Origin: Olivibacter jilunii | Lineage (GTDB): Bacteria > Bacteroidota > Bacteroidia > Sphingobacteriales > Sphingobacteriaceae | DNA length: 64,000 nucleotides | Direction: 5' to 3' | Assembly (NCBI RefSeq): GCF_900607235.1 | Contig: NZ_LR027851.1 | Location: 124,001 to 188,000, forward strand | Shown: piece by piece, positions 9,605 to 18,323 of the stretch | Position numbering within the stretch: the first letter of the stretch is position 1 | Layout: the number at the start of each line of letters is the position of its first letter | Position numbers and translations under genes: made by a program | Notes under the pieces: model-generated | What the model was told of the DNA's origin: nothing | Database searches by the model: none | The model's input: only the letters and a program-made list of their open reading frames with translations

Positions 9605-10093
9605 TTAATGCCACCATCCATTTACTTTTCTAATTAGGACGATTTGTCCGACATGATACGCATTGTGATCTAAAATCAACAAGGCCTCATTAAACACGCT
9701 TTGCCCCGTACCGTGATCAAAGCGTTTAAAAATTTCCATGCTTTCTCGTATTAATTCGATGAAGGCCTGATAATCTTCCCGAATTTTATCCTGCGTTTGC
9801 TTCCACTCCAAGCTGTTTTTTGGACTACTCTGTTTAGGCCAGTAACCTGAGGGCCAGTCAGGAGACCGGTAACTCGGATTGCGACAAAATTCCAATATAT
9901 CAAATTGAGAAATACGAATATGTTCTGTTAGCTGCCAAATATTATAAGGAAAAGTTTCGTTTTTTTGTCCGGCCTGCTCCCAAGAAAGCCCATGTATTGC
10001 GTCGAAGAGGTCAACATGTGCGCCACTCGTTACAAAACGATCTAATAACTGCTCTTTTACTTGCGCGACGATATTATTTGTTGAGATTTCCAT
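9605..10093 (-). CDS. DinB-family putative metal-binding four-helix protein
   Basis: From the ATG at 10093 this is a 162-residue DinB/YfiT-like four-helix protein. The candidate metal-binding histidines are in WQLTEHIR near residue 55 and in LDHNAYHVGQI near 145, the usual DinB H...H...H pattern. Related enzymes use the fold as mycothiol- or bacillithiol-dependent transferases, but no substrate can be named. The frame extends to a TTG at 10177; the extra 28 residues are not like the family, and ATG codons at 10099 or 10093 are preferred. Confidence 0.82.
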   Translation of the reverse strand: MEISTNNIVAQVKEQLLDRFVTSGAHVDLFDAIHGLSWEQAGQKNETFPYNIWQLTEHIRISQFDILEFCRNPSYRSPDWPSGYWPKQSSPKNSLEWKQTQDKIREDYQAFIELIRESMEIFKRFDHGTGQSVFNEALLILDHNAYHVGQIVLIRKVNGWWH

Positions 10094-10266
10094 GCACATA
10101 AAAGAATTTAGATGCCGATTTTGTTTTAAGGAATTGCAAAATGTTAAAACCTGCCACAAATTTTTGCCAGCAGGCAACTTGAAAAAGTAAGAAAGCGGCT
10201 TGCTTTCAGGCAGAACTAAGATACATGAGCAGCTCTACTCTTAACCTCGGGGAAAAAATGAATTGA

Positions 10267-10293
10267 TTTGTATGATTTTGTTTTTTATCTTTG
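10267..10293 (+). promoter_or_regulatory. Promoter of the marR operon (TTTG, 15 bases, TATCTTTG)
   Basis: TTTG at 10267-10270 and TATCTTTG at 10286-10293 match the Bacteroidota -33/-7 elements at a start-to-start distance of 19 bases, the same as at 17145 and 21912. The start of transcription should be close to 10300, inside the palindrome described next. Confidence 0.65.
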
Positions 10294-10313
10294 CAACTAA
10301 GATATTTAGTTGC
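10293..10313. promoter_or_regulatory. Perfect palindrome, probable MarR operator
   Basis: Arms GCAACTAA (10293-10300) and TTAGTTGC (10306-10313) are perfect inverted repeats around a 5-base centre, and begin on the last base of the -7 element. Size, symmetry and placement over the transcription start fit autorepression by the MarR protein encoded 15 bases downstream. That binding is an inference. Confidence 0.6.
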
Positions 10314-10327
10314 TAATATATTTTGAA

Positions 10328-10795
10328 ATGACCGATAGAACGAAAGAGCAGCAAGCTCAAAACTTTAGATCCCTCAGCAGGAAGTATTCAGACACCTCTA
10401 TATTAATGCACGAAGCGATTGCTCGTGAAATAGGATTATCGGGGACAGATCATAAATACTTAGGTTTTATAATACAAAATGGAGAAATGACTGCCGGTGA
10501 GCTTTCCAGATTAACAGGTCTGACAACAGGGGCTGTCACAGGCTTGGTAGATCGGCTGGAGAAAAAAAAATTAGTCAAAAGGAAGTTTGATAGCGAGGAT
10601 AGACGCAAAGTAATTATTGTGCCGAACACCAAAAATACCTTAAAGCTATTAAATCCCTTTTTTGATAAATTAAATGAAAAAACATCTAAGCTGGTGAATT
10701 CCTTTTCCGATCAAGAAATCACCGTACTTGAAAAGTATTTTACTTCTGCCATTGATATTATGAATGAAATGATTGAACAGTTAAGAAAACAATAA
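10328..10795 (+). CDS. MarR-family transcriptional regulator
   Basis: A 155-residue winged-helix regulator. Seen: the helix-turn-helix region around residues 50-80 with TGLTTGAVTGLVDRLE as the recognition helix, the wing DSEDRRKVII, and flanking helices for dimerisation. The start at ATG 10328 is preferred over the in-frame TTG at 10310, which lies inside the operator palindrome. It overlaps its neighbour's leader: only two bases separate its stop from the ATG of a membrane protein, so both are one transcript. Likely binds the palindrome at 10293-10313 and responds to a small ligand, which is not identifiable. Confidence 0.9.
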   Translation: MTDRTKEQQAQNFRSLSRKYSDTSILMHEAIAREIGLSGTDHKYLGFIIQNGEMTAGELSRLTGLTTGAVTGLVDRLEKKKLVKRKFDSEDRRKVIIVPNTKNTLKLLNPFFDKLNEKTSKLVNSFSDQEITVLEKYFTSAIDIMNEMIEQLRKQ

Positions 10796-10797
10796 AT

Positions 10798-11301
10798 ATG
10801 GAATACGGCGCAAATTATATTGTAAGGGCTGAGACATGGCTCTTCATTACGACACTTGTTTACTTTCTGATGAATGGGGCGCAAATTTTTGAAACTGCAG
10901 TGATTGTTCCTAAATGGACAGCTTCACCACCTGAATCCTTTCAGTTACTGGGAGGAAGGTATGGCCTAAACTTAAAGACTTTCTGGATTGTTGTCCATAC
11001 CATTCACGAGATCACCTTTGTAGTGGCACTCATTTTTTGTTGGAAAATAATGCCCATTAGAAATTGGTTGCTGCTTCTTTTCTTCTTGCATATGGCAGTC
11101 AGAGCTTGGACACTGATGTATTTTGCACCTAACATTATGACATTCCAAGATGTTGCCAATGGAGCTGCTTCAGAAACCGATTTGTTGGATAGGGCAAATC
11201 TTTGGCGAACACTTAACTATATTCGCGTAAGCATTTTTATTTTGATATCATGTGGTTTAATACCATTGTGTATATCCATTATAAATATGAAAACTCGATA
11301 A
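10798..11301 (+). CDS. Uncharacterised four-helix membrane protein, co-transcribed with marR
   Basis: A 167-residue protein with four hydrophobic segments (about residues 14-34, 62-84, 88-106 and 140-164). I do not recognise the family. Its ATG comes two bases after the marR stop, a spacing that implies translational coupling. The arrangement, a MarR repressor controlling a small membrane protein, is common for stress or export functions, but nothing in the sequence shows transport; no charged transmembrane residues or known motif stand out. It is convergent with the acyltransferase gene 12 bases beyond. Confidence 0.8.
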   Translation: MEYGANYIVRAETWLFITTLVYFLMNGAQIFETAVIVPKWTASPPESFQLLGGRYGLNLKTFWIVVHTIHEITFVVALIFCWKIMPIRNWLLLLFFLHMAVRAWTLMYFAPNIMTFQDVANGAASETDLLDRANLWRTLNYIRVSIFILISCGLIPLCISIINMKTR

Positions 11302-11312
11302 AGCGCTTTTTA

Positions 11313-12410
11313 TTATTTATCCCAATCTCTCTTGAATTTATTTTTGAGGTAGGTTCGTATTGGAAGATCCAGTACGCGAAAAACGAAATAGGCGAAAATG
11401 ATTATAGTGATGACTGCTAAAAGTACAATGATACGTAATTGAGACCAAGTTGGATGGAACTGTTCCACATAGCTCATAAATATCCAGATAAACGGATAAT
11501 GAATCATATAAAGCGGATAGGAAATATCTCCCAAAAATTTGCAGATATTATTGGAAGATGATGGAACATTAACTCCTACACCGAGCACAATTAAGAACGG
11601 AAAGTAGAAGATCACAATAAACGGATCTAACACCCAATTGATTTTTTCAGAAAAAGGAATAAAGAAAGTAATTGCGAGTAAGCTTCCAAGCAAGATAAAT
11701 CCTAATCTATTTTTGATGACCCAGTTAGAACGATAAACTAGCATGCCTACTAAGAAAGAGTAAGAGATACGGATACCGCCACCTCGAATATTGTCTGCTC
11801 CCCATCCCACACCCAAGTAGTTTGATCGATAGGCTTCGTAACATAGCGCAAGAGCTGCAATGCCGGTGAGACACCACAGTATCTTGTTACGGAATTTATA
11901 AAGGAATAAAGCGTAGGAAATATTCGCAATATATTCCCAAAATAATGACCAGGTGGGTGGGTTTAAATGAAATAAATTAAAGTATCTTTCCGGCACTGCA
12001 GGATATGGGATTAATAAGGAAGAGCTTGCAAACATGAGCGCAATCTGAATGGGGCTAAATTCTTTATACAGATCGCTGAAGGGATCATACAAAAAACCAA
12101 GTAAACCGATGATCGAGCCGATAATAACGAGCGGGTGCAAGCGTATGAGCCTTAGTTTAAGAAACGAAATAAAGCCGATGCTATCCATCTTATTATCGTA
12201 GGCGTATGCAATCACAAAGCCTGATAAACAAAAGAAGAAATCAACCGCTAAGTAGCTATGTGCTATAAAATTATCGTGATAGTCCGGAGTAGCTATTTCC
12301 ATGAAGTGAAATATGAGCACTGCTATTGCGGCGATTCCCCTTAATCCGTCCAGAATCTCAAAATGCTGCTTTGTCTTTAAAAGGCTAAAATTCGGTTTTG
12401 TTTTATACAT
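11313..12410 (-). CDS. Acyltransferase-3 family membrane protein (OafA/YrhL-like)
   Basis: A 365-residue multi-pass membrane protein of the acyltransferase-3 family, which moves acetyl or other acyl groups onto sugars of surface polysaccharides or similar acceptors. Seen: the hallmark start LDGLRGIAAIAVLIFHF with the catalytic-type His, the FFFCLSGFVIAYAY block, about ten hydrophobic segments, and the late YPLYMIHYPFIWI signature. There is no C-terminal SGNH domain. No glycan biosynthesis genes flank it, so the acceptor is unknown. Confidence 0.9.
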   Translation of the reverse strand: MYKTKPNFSLLKTKQHFEILDGLRGIAAIAVLIFHFMEIATPDYHDNFIAHSYLAVDFFFCLSGFVIAYAYDNKMDSIGFISFLKLRLIRLHPLVIIGSIIGLLGFLYDPFSDLYKEFSPIQIALMFASSSLLIPYPAVPERYFNLFHLNPPTWSLFWEYIANISYALFLYKFRNKILWCLTGIAALALCYEAYRSNYLGVGWGADNIRGGGIRISYSFLVGMLVYRSNWVIKNRLGFILLGSLLAITFFIPFSEKINWVLDPFIVIFYFPFLIVLGVGVNVPSSSNNICKFLGDISYPLYMIHYPFIWIFMSYVEQFHPTWSQLRIIVLLAVITIIIFAYFVFRVLDLPIRTYLKNKFKRDWDK

Positions 12411-12780
12411 GTTTAATCGGTGGAAACTCGCAGGACATTCAAAGAAATATCTTTCCTAAAGCATCTCACAAATAAAGTCAAAAAATGGATGACTATCGTG
12501 AACGTCTGTCTCAGTTTTTCTAAATTTCGTCTCATCCGATTTGCTTTTTCTAATTTGAAAATATATGGCTCTATCATCGATAGATTGTCTCTGAACTTAT
12601 TAGGCTAGTTGTTTTCTGAAGCGGAAATTATCATCTTTTTTATTCTTTAATTATATTTCTTTTTTATTAAAAATTGCCCAAAAAAGCGCCTTTTTTTGTA
12701 TCTTTATAAGATAAAATATAACCCCGGTATAACAAAAGAGAAGACGTTGTACAGAAGTTTTTTACCTTTTTTTAGTTTGA
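12411..12780. other. Intergenic region between acyltransferase and chromate transporter genes
   Basis: About 370 bases. A 62-codon frame (12420-12608) has no recognisable protein character and is not called. Near 12695 TTTG and TATCTTTA at 12699-12706 look like promoter elements but their spacing is wrong. Otherwise A/T-rich with no repeat seen. Confidence 0.4.
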
Positions 12781-13320
12781 ATGTTCTTTAAATTATTTGT
12801 CACTTTCACTAGAATCGGTTTGTTTACAATTGGTGGTGGATATGCAGTTATCCCGTTAATAGAACGGGATATTGTGTCCCGAGGTTGGCTGTCTAAGGAA
12901 GAATTTTATGAATTGCTATCCATTACGGAATCTTTACCAGGTGTTTTTGCTACTAACATTGCTGCACTTGTAGGCTATAAAATAAACGGGCTAAAGGGTG
13001 GTGCGATAGCCGCATTAGGAACTATTGTAGCGCCCTTTGCAATCATCATTATGATAGCTGCTTTTTTTAGTAGATTTCAGGAAAATATATGGGTCACAAA
13101 AGCATTCAAAGCCCTGCGTCCAGCGGTGGTCGCACTTATTGTGGCGCCTTGTTTCTCGGCGATAAAAGCTAATAAACTTACTTATAAGACAGCGATTATA
13201 CCTATTGTGGCATTACTCATAATGTGGCAAGGACATGTATCGCCAATTTTCATTGTTATTTTTGGCTGTATTGCCGGAATAATCTATAATATTTTCAAAG
13301 AAAAAAATAAGAGGAGATAG
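12781..13320 (+). CDS. chrA1: Chromate transporter, first half-size subunit
   Basis: A 179-residue membrane protein that equals one half of the two-domain ChrA (CHR family). Seen: the family start FTRIGLFTIGGGYAVIPLIERDIV, then SITESLPGVFATNIAALVGYKING, and five to six hydrophobic segments. CHR proteins export chromate, probably by proton-coupled antiport, in characterised cases; many homologues have other roles. Its partner half gene begins one base after its stop, so the pair should be co-translated and form a heterodimer replacing the fused protein. The gene symbol follows use for short-chain CHR pairs. Confidence 0.88.
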   Translation: MFFKLFVTFTRIGLFTIGGGYAVIPLIERDIVSRGWLSKEEFYELLSITESLPGVFATNIAALVGYKINGLKGGAIAALGTIVAPFAIIIMIAAFFSRFQENIWVTKAFKALRPAVVALIVAPCFSAIKANKLTYKTAIIPIVALLIMWQGHVSPIFIVIFGCIAGIIYNIFKEKNKRR

Positions 13321-13321
13321 G

Positions 13322-13870
13322 GTGATTTTTTTTAGACTATTTTGGGTGTTTACAAAGATTGGTGTTTTTGGCTTCGGAGGTGGTTATGCCATGCTCTCAT
13401 TGATTCAGGACGAAGTTGTGGAAAAAAACAATTGGATGACGAAACAGCAATTTACCGATCTAATAGCGGTATCTCAAATGACGCCCGGACCAATTGGGAT
13501 AAATACAGCGACCTATGCCGGATATACAGCCCTTGAAAATTCGGGAAGCTCTCCCTTTGTGTCTATTTTGGGGTCAGTCGTAGCCACCTTCTCTTTATGC
13601 TTACCTTCGTTTATTCTGATTATCTTAATATCTTACTTTTTTAGTCGTTTTCGAAGCAATAAATATTTTACCTGGGCCATGACTGGAGTTCGGTTATTAA
13701 GCGTTGCATTAATAGGACTTGCAGCGGTGTCTTTAATGAACCACGAAAACTTTATAGATTACTTCAGTCCTTTACTGTTTCTGGGGGCACTGTTCCTATC
13801 TGTTCGATATAAATTACATCCGGTTTTTGTAATAGCCGTTGCAGCGGTTATAGGAATCTTTATATATTAA
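13322..13870 (+). CDS. chrA2: Chromate transporter, second half-size subunit
   Basis: A 182-residue membrane protein of the CHR family starting with GTG one base after the preceding stop. Seen: FTKIGVFGFGGGYAMLSLIQDEVV and the conserved VSQMTPGPIGINTATYAGY block, which is the characteristic P-G-P-I/N-A-T motif of the other ChrA domain. Hydrophobic segments continue to the C-terminus. As with the first subunit, both halves have the same topology class but differ in sequence, consistent with an antiparallel pair. There is no ChrB regulator beside them. Confidence 0.88.
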   Translation: MIFFRLFWVFTKIGVFGFGGGYAMLSLIQDEVVEKNNWMTKQQFTDLIAVSQMTPGPIGINTATYAGYTALENSGSSPFVSILGSVVATFSLCLPSFILIILISYFFSRFRSNKYFTWAMTGVRLLSVALIGLAAVSLMNHENFIDYFSPLLFLGALFLSVRYKLHPVFVIAVAAVIGIFIY

Positions 13871-13993
13871 TCATTGAGGAAATACTTTGTGTTTTGGGCT
13901 TTAACTACGCTATCGCATCCACTTGCTGCATTAGATGAATTTATTAAAACCTTGCACATAAATTACTAATTTAGCATAGTTATATTTATAAAA

Positions 13994-14422
13994 ATGAAAC
14001 AGATATTTCAACATGGCCCGATAAGTCCATCATTCATCTCAGAAAGCATTGCCAAACATGCCACGAAAACAGAAATAGGGGCTCATAATATTTTTTTAGG
14101 TCAGGTACGAGCTGATTTAATTGATGGAAAGGAAGTTGTTGCCATAGCATATACTGCTTATGAAGAAATGGCATTGGAAAAAATGCACAATATCCGTGAA
14201 GAGATTTTCGACAAGTATGCGTTGACGTGTATGCACGTACACCATAGCTTAGGCGTTGTGAAGACGGGAGAAATTTGCCTTTTTGTATTCACTTCTTCAC
14301 AGCACCGTAAGGCAGCAATTGAAGCATGTACGGAAGTAGTTGAGAGAATCAAGATCGAATTACCCATTTGGGGTAAAGAACTGTTCGACGATCAGAAATA
14401 TCAGTGGAAGATAAACCAATAG
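13994..14422 (+). CDS. moaE: Molybdopterin synthase catalytic subunit
   Basis: A 142-residue protein of the MoaE family, which with the small sulfur carrier MoaD converts cyclic pyranopterin monophosphate to molybdopterin. Seen: GAHNIFLGQVRAD, the AYTAYEEMALEKM helix, VHHSLGVVKTGE, and the C-terminal PIWGKELF block. The family's active-site lysine, found directly after the Trp in the E. coli protein, is one residue later here (WGK), which I recall as usual for Bacteroidota. No other moa or moe gene is in the window, so the rest of the pathway must be elsewhere. Confidence 0.88.
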   Translation: MKQIFQHGPISPSFISESIAKHATKTEIGAHNIFLGQVRADLIDGKEVVAIAYTAYEEMALEKMHNIREEIFDKYALTCMHVHHSLGVVKTGEICLFVFTSSQHRKAAIEACTEVVERIKIELPIWGKELFDDQKYQWKINQ

Positions 14423-14475
14423 GCAGCGTAAATTCTATGTTTAGCTAATTCAAGTTTTTCAAGGTGCGTTTAGTG

Positions 14476-15240
14476 CTACCTATCAACTGTATCAGCTAAT
14501 AATAAGTCAATTTTCCGACTTGCACGTTTTACGATCCACATAGTATGTTTATTATTAGACGTTGCCCATCTTCTAAGTAAAGGCATGGTAGCATCCTTAT
14601 CTACTTTCAGCCAATCGGTTAGATGGTTAGCAACGGATTTTTTCACAAACAAGACAGGGTCTTCTTTTAATATTTCCAGAATTTTAAAAACTTTTTCAGG
14701 ACAATGATTAAAGGTGTCTAATCTTGTAGCCCACGGTAGTTTTGGGCGCAATCCTTCCGATGCCAAGCGCCGCAAGTGAAAATTGTCAGATTGCGCCCAC
14801 TTTTCCATTATTTGCAACGTATGTGCAGGGAAGTTTCTTATAAAGGGACGTATCGCATATTCCCCTGTGTTTCTTTTGGTTATCTCGGCAATTGCTCGCA
14901 TAGAAACATTGTAATCTGATAAGCCGTACTTTTCTACATATTTACCGATGGGTAAAACCCAGTAAAAATTGGTGAACATTCCCGTCTCCTTCGGATTTTC
15001 TTCTCCTAATATGGAAAGTAGTATATGAATAGCTTCTTTGTATGCAAACGGTAAATGAATATCTAACAAATCAGCAATCACCTCCACCCGTTGGGTATAA
15101 GTTTTGCCCTTTGTGCTGACAGCAACCTCTTTAATAAAAGCCGCTGAATGAAAGTCAGTATATCGTTTTACTATCTTTTCTGCTAGAAGACATGCTAAAT
15201 CTTCTCCAAATTTGTCTGTAATACTATAACTAGTTCCCAT
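14476..15240 (-). CDS. HEAT-repeat DNA alkylation repair glycosylase (AlkC/AlkD-like)
   Basis: A 254-residue all-helical HEAT-repeat protein of the AlkC/AlkD superfamily, DNA glycosylases that remove 3-methyladenine and other alkylated bases. Seen: the diagnostic LRRLASEGLRPKLPWA block near residue 160, then DPVLFVKKSVANHLTDW and MWIVKRASRK near the end. The ASEG-RP-LPWA block is closer to AlkC-type proteins. It stands alone, convergent with moaE. Substrate range is not readable from sequence. Confidence 0.87.
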   Translation of the reverse strand: MGTSYSITDKFGEDLACLLAEKIVKRYTDFHSAAFIKEVAVSTKGKTYTQRVEVIADLLDIHLPFAYKEAIHILLSILGEENPKETGMFTNFYWVLPIGKYVEKYGLSDYNVSMRAIAEITKRNTGEYAIRPFIRNFPAHTLQIMEKWAQSDNFHLRRLASEGLRPKLPWATRLDTFNHCPEKVFKILEILKEDPVLFVKKSVANHLTDWLKVDKDATMPLLRRWATSNNKHTMWIVKRASRKIDLLLADTVDR

Positions 15241-15380
15241 ATTGTCTAAAGTATTTCTTGTCTACCAAGGCGAAAACAACTGCTGTACAACTTTTCCGAC
15301 AGCTAAGTTAAGATAGCTCATGTGAATCTAATTGTAAAAATCGGACACTTGTTAGAAAACAAATTATTGCTTGGTTCTTT

Positions 15381-15388
15381 TAGATTTG
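15381..15388 (+). promoter_or_regulatory. -7 promoter element (TAGATTTG) of the oxidoreductase pseudogene
   Basis: Perfect TAnnTTTG 65 bases before the ATG at 15453. The promoter therefore seems intact although the gene is interrupted. Confidence 0.45.
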
Positions 15389-15452
15389 CTATCTTGTACG
15401 TACTTAGTCAGTTATATGCTAAATAAACCAGAACGCCTTTAAGTAAACCAAA

Positions 15453-16730
15453 ATGAAAAGAAAAGATTTTATTAAAAACACCCTAATCGGGGCGGTTGGT
15501 ATTACCATATTGCCGAGGCATGTATTGGGCGGTCAGGGCTTTTTAGCGCCCAGCGATCGGATCAATTTAGGTTATATAGGAACCGGAAAACAGAATAGTT
15601 ACTTACTTAAGGCTATCGCTAAATGTCCGGAGACTATGGTACTAGCCGCCAGCGATGTGGATAAGCAGAAGTTACAACGTTTTGTTCAAGCTGCTATTGT
15701 CGAAAATAAAAAGAAGGCAGCAGCAGAAGTAGCAGCCTACAGACAGTATCGCGAGCTGTTAGATAGGAAAGATATTGATGCGGTTGTGATTGCTTCTCCG
15801 GATCATTGGCACGCCCAAATGGTTGTAGATGCGGCAAAAGCCGGAAAAGATATTTATTGTGAAAAACCTCTTTCCTTAACCATTGCGGAAGGCAGAGCGA
15901 TGGTAGATGCCGTTGGTAAGTATAAAAGAGTTTTTCAAACCGGAAGTATGCAAAGATCTCAACAATATTTCAGAGATGCCGTGAATTTGGTAAGAAATGG
16001 CTATATCGGAGAGATTAAAGAGATCAACGTTTCGATTGGTGGACCTGTCAGGGCATGCGATTTACCAACTTTGCCGACACCGGATTATTTGGACTGGGAT
16101 AACTAGATTGGCCCTTCCCTGTATCGGGGGTACCATCCCACACTTTCGCCACCTTTAGGTGATGAAAGCTGGGCCGGCTGGCGAAATTACCACGGCTTTG
16201 GTGGCGGTTATGTAACGGATTGGGGCGCTCATATGTTCGATATTGTCCAGTGGGCTCTGGATATGGACCGATCGGGTCCTGTAGAGTTTGTGCCTCCACA
16301 ACAACCGCTCGCACAAGAGGGTTTGTATTTTAAATATGCGAACGGCATTCAGGTAAATCATAAAAGATGGATAGAAGGTAATGCAATACAATTCGTAGGT
16401 ACCAATGGGACGATTGAAGTGGCAAGAGAATTCCTTCGTTCAAAACCCGAGCCGCTAGCCAAAATCACACTTAAGGCGAGCGATAAGAAAGTATACCATA
16501 GTGAAAATCACTATCAAGATTGGATTAATGCTGTTAAGGCCAGAAAGCAACCTATTGTGGATGTAGAGACAGGGCATCGCACAGCAACAGTTTGCAATGC
16601 AGTGAATATTGCTTATGAATTACAGAAGTCTTTACAGTGGGATCCTAAGAAGGAAATATTTGATAATGTCTATGCAAATGGAATGTTGTCAAGACCATAT
16701 CGAGGAAACTGGGATTTTAACGATTTTTAA
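15453..16730 (+). pseudogene. Gfo/Idh/MocA-family oxidoreductase interrupted by an in-frame TAG
   Basis: Bases 15453-16730 form one frame of 425 codons broken only by TAG at 16104-16106. Seen before the stop: a Tat/export-like start MKRKDFIKNTLIGAVG, the Rossmann motif GYIGTGKQ and the family block CEKPLSLTIAEG. Seen after: IGPSLYRGYHP, GYVTDWGAHMFDIVQW and VDVETGHRTATV, all in the same frame. In relatives the stop position is normally Trp (WD-W-GP), so a single G-to-A change (TGG to TAG) explains it. The product would be a secreted NAD(P)-dependent sugar oxidoreductase. Sequencing error, a recent null mutation and readthrough are all possible. A restart at the ATG at 16233 would lack the cofactor domain. 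Confidence 0.88.
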
Positions 16731-16931
16731 CTGGAACATTAATCTGTTACGGGCTTCGGAAAAAGAACTTTGGCTCCACCATTTATGTCGTTCATATTAT
16801 AAGGTTTTAGGTATAAATTAAACTCATCGTAATTCATTGATTCGGAAATCACTATTCGTGTCAAAATATTGATAAAGAGAACAATAAGAAGAAAAATATG
16901 TTGCTGTGGATAGAAGTTGAAAAGAATCAAT

Positions 16932-17090
16932 ATGGAAACTAACATCATCATTATTACATTAGTAAGTATTGCTATAATAGCAATACTTATATGGTTCCTT
17001 CGGAAAAATCGAAGAGATCGGAAAGATATGGAGAGGACCATCCATTTACGAGACGTCAACCCTGAAAAACATAAAGATGAGCAGGTTTAG
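16932..17090 (+). CDS. Small single-pass membrane protein (52 residues)
   Basis: A short gene: METNIIII begins a hydrophobic helix of about 21 residues ending in ILIWFL, followed by a highly charged tail with RKNRRDRKD and EKHKDEQ. This layout (one N-terminal helix, KDR/KDxER tail) is a recurring small protein type in Sphingobacteriaceae; I have no function for it. An AAAAG-containing stretch lies just before the ATG. A frame on the other strand overlaps it and is judged to be a shadow. The neighbours are the interrupted oxidoreductase and a DoxX gene. Confidence 0.7.
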   Translation: METNIIIITLVSIAIIAILIWFLRKNRRDRKDMERTIHLRDVNPEKHKDEQV

Positions 17091-17144
17091 CAGCGTTCTT
17101 TTTTTGTCGTAGACGCCCCCTTCCTTTGCCGTAATCGCTACTGT

Positions 17145-17171
17145 TTTGTAACAGGTAATTTACTATTTTTG
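17145..17171 (+). promoter_or_regulatory. Promoter of the DoxX gene (TTTG, 15 bases, TATTTTTG)
   Basis: TTTG at 17145-17148 and TATTTTTG at 17164-17171 are exactly 19 bases apart start to start. Confidence 0.6.
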
Positions 17172-17254
17172 TTAAGCTTAATGGCAAATAAAATATGTCC
17201 GTGATTAAACGAATTAGAAGTGGACAAATGCCGATAAATTATAAATTAGTCAAT

Positions 17255-17629
17255 ATGAAAATTGTAAAAACTATTCTCTGCGTGTTATTTGGCTTGATGT
17301 TCATCAACGCCGGATTGGACAAATTTTTTCACTACATGCCCGTTCCGCCAATGGAAGGTGAGATGTTGAAGGTCGGACAGGCCTTTATGCAGATTAAGTG
17401 GTTATTCCCTTTAATAGGTGCCATAGAAGTAATAGGCGGATTGTTGTTTATCTTGCCCAGGACAAGAGCTCTTGGAGCCATTGTGATTCTTCCTGTTATG
17501 GTAGGTGTCATATTACACAATGCCGTCTATATGCCGTCCGGATTGGCGATTGCCGGTGTTATGTTTTTAATAAATCTTTGGGTGATTTTTGATAATTGGA
17601 AAAAATACCAGGTTCTTGTAAGTGAATAA
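17255..17629 (+). CDS. DoxX-family small membrane protein
   Basis: From the ATG at 17255 this is a 124-residue protein with four membrane helices. Seen: the family start with FGLMFINAGLDKF, then MQIKWLFPLIGAIEVIGGLLF and RTRALGAIVILPVMVGVILHN, which are the DoxX signatures. DoxX proteins are linked to thiosulfate:quinone oxidoreductase subunits in archaea and to oxidative-stress membrane complexes in mycobacteria; most bacterial members are not assigned. The frame extends upstream to an ATG at 17195 but the added 20 residues lack family character. A strong terminator follows. Confidence 0.85.
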   Translation: MKIVKTILCVLFGLMFINAGLDKFFHYMPVPPMEGEMLKVGQAFMQIKWLFPLIGAIEVIGGLLFILPRTRALGAIVILPVMVGVILHNAVYMPSGLAIAGVMFLINLWVIFDNWKKYQVLVSE

Positions 17630-17689
17630 CTTCAGATCAATAGCGAATTTTACTGATTATTATTCTAAGAAAAATTTTAGAAACAGATC

Positions 17690-17734
17690 AAACAGGTGGC
17701 ATTCCTTCAAATGAAGCCACTTGTTTATTTTTTC
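17690..17734 (+). terminator. Intrinsic terminator after doxX
   Basis: Arms AAACAGGTGGC and GCCACTTGTTT (one G-T pair) with an inner TTC/GAA, followed by ATTTTTTC. Confidence 0.8.
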
Positions 17735-17816
17735 TAAAGAGTAGCATTTACAAGACATTTTTCGTCATTCAGTAAACGGCAACCTAAAATATGATATTAA
17801 TAATTAGACCTTAATA

Positions 17817-18323
17817 ATGAAAACGAAAACCTATGCCTTATTTATGTTAATTTTATTAGTTACTTATTTGGGGTTTAGCTGCAAAAAAGCAGAAAGAAGC
17901 CCATGTGAAGGTTTGTTAAACGAATCACAGCCAAAACAAATTGGATTTGTGTTCGTTAACAAACAGACTGATGAAAACATTATTATAGCTAATAAGCTGG
18001 ATACCGCAGTTATTAAAATAAGATCTGCGAATATCGTAAAGTCATATCCCAAAATGATTATTAACAACGATAGAAATCCATTAAATGGTACACTTATATT
18101 GATTATTCCGGAGACAGGAGAAGGAGATTACCCATTTAGCATTGACGTAGCTAATTTCGGGAGGGTGGAATTGTCCTATTCTATTAACCAAATAAAAAGT
18201 AATGACATATGTAAGCCCTATTACTATTCCATGAGTAGTATTGAGGTTAAAAGTCACCCTTTTGAATATTTCGAAAACGAGCATATACTAGGTAGAAAAA
18301 ATCTGCTAAAAATACTATTGTAA
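17817..18323 (+). CDS. Hypothetical lipoprotein
   Basis: A 168-residue protein with a lipoprotein signal: a basic start MKTKTYALF, a hydrophobic core, and the lipobox LGFSC with Cys22 as the lipidation site, followed by KKAE. The mature part is rich in beta-type alternation and has no motif I recognise. It is probably anchored in the outer or inner membrane facing the periplasm. It stands alone between a terminator and a 420-base gap. Confidence 0.65.
   Translation: MKTKTYALFMLILLVTYLGFSCKKAERSPCEGLLNESQPKQIGFVFVNKQTDENIIIANKLDTAVIKIRSANIVKSYPKMIINNDRNPLNGTLILIIPETGEGDYPFSIDVANFGRVELSYSINQIKSNDICKPYYYSMSSIEVKSHPFEYFENEHILGRKNLLKILL

Noticed and set aside
12420-12608. 62-codon plus-strand frame between acyltransferase and chromate genes
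   Set aside because: Low-complexity hydrophobic/basic translation with no family character.
16104-16106. TAG as pyrrolysine or another recoded amino acid
   Set aside because: No pyrrolysine machinery is expected in this phylum and no recoding signal is visible; Trp-to-stop mutation is simpler.
16739-17059. 106-codon minus-strand frame
   Set aside because: Lies opposite the more convincing 52-residue plus-strand membrane protein and reads as its antisense shadow.
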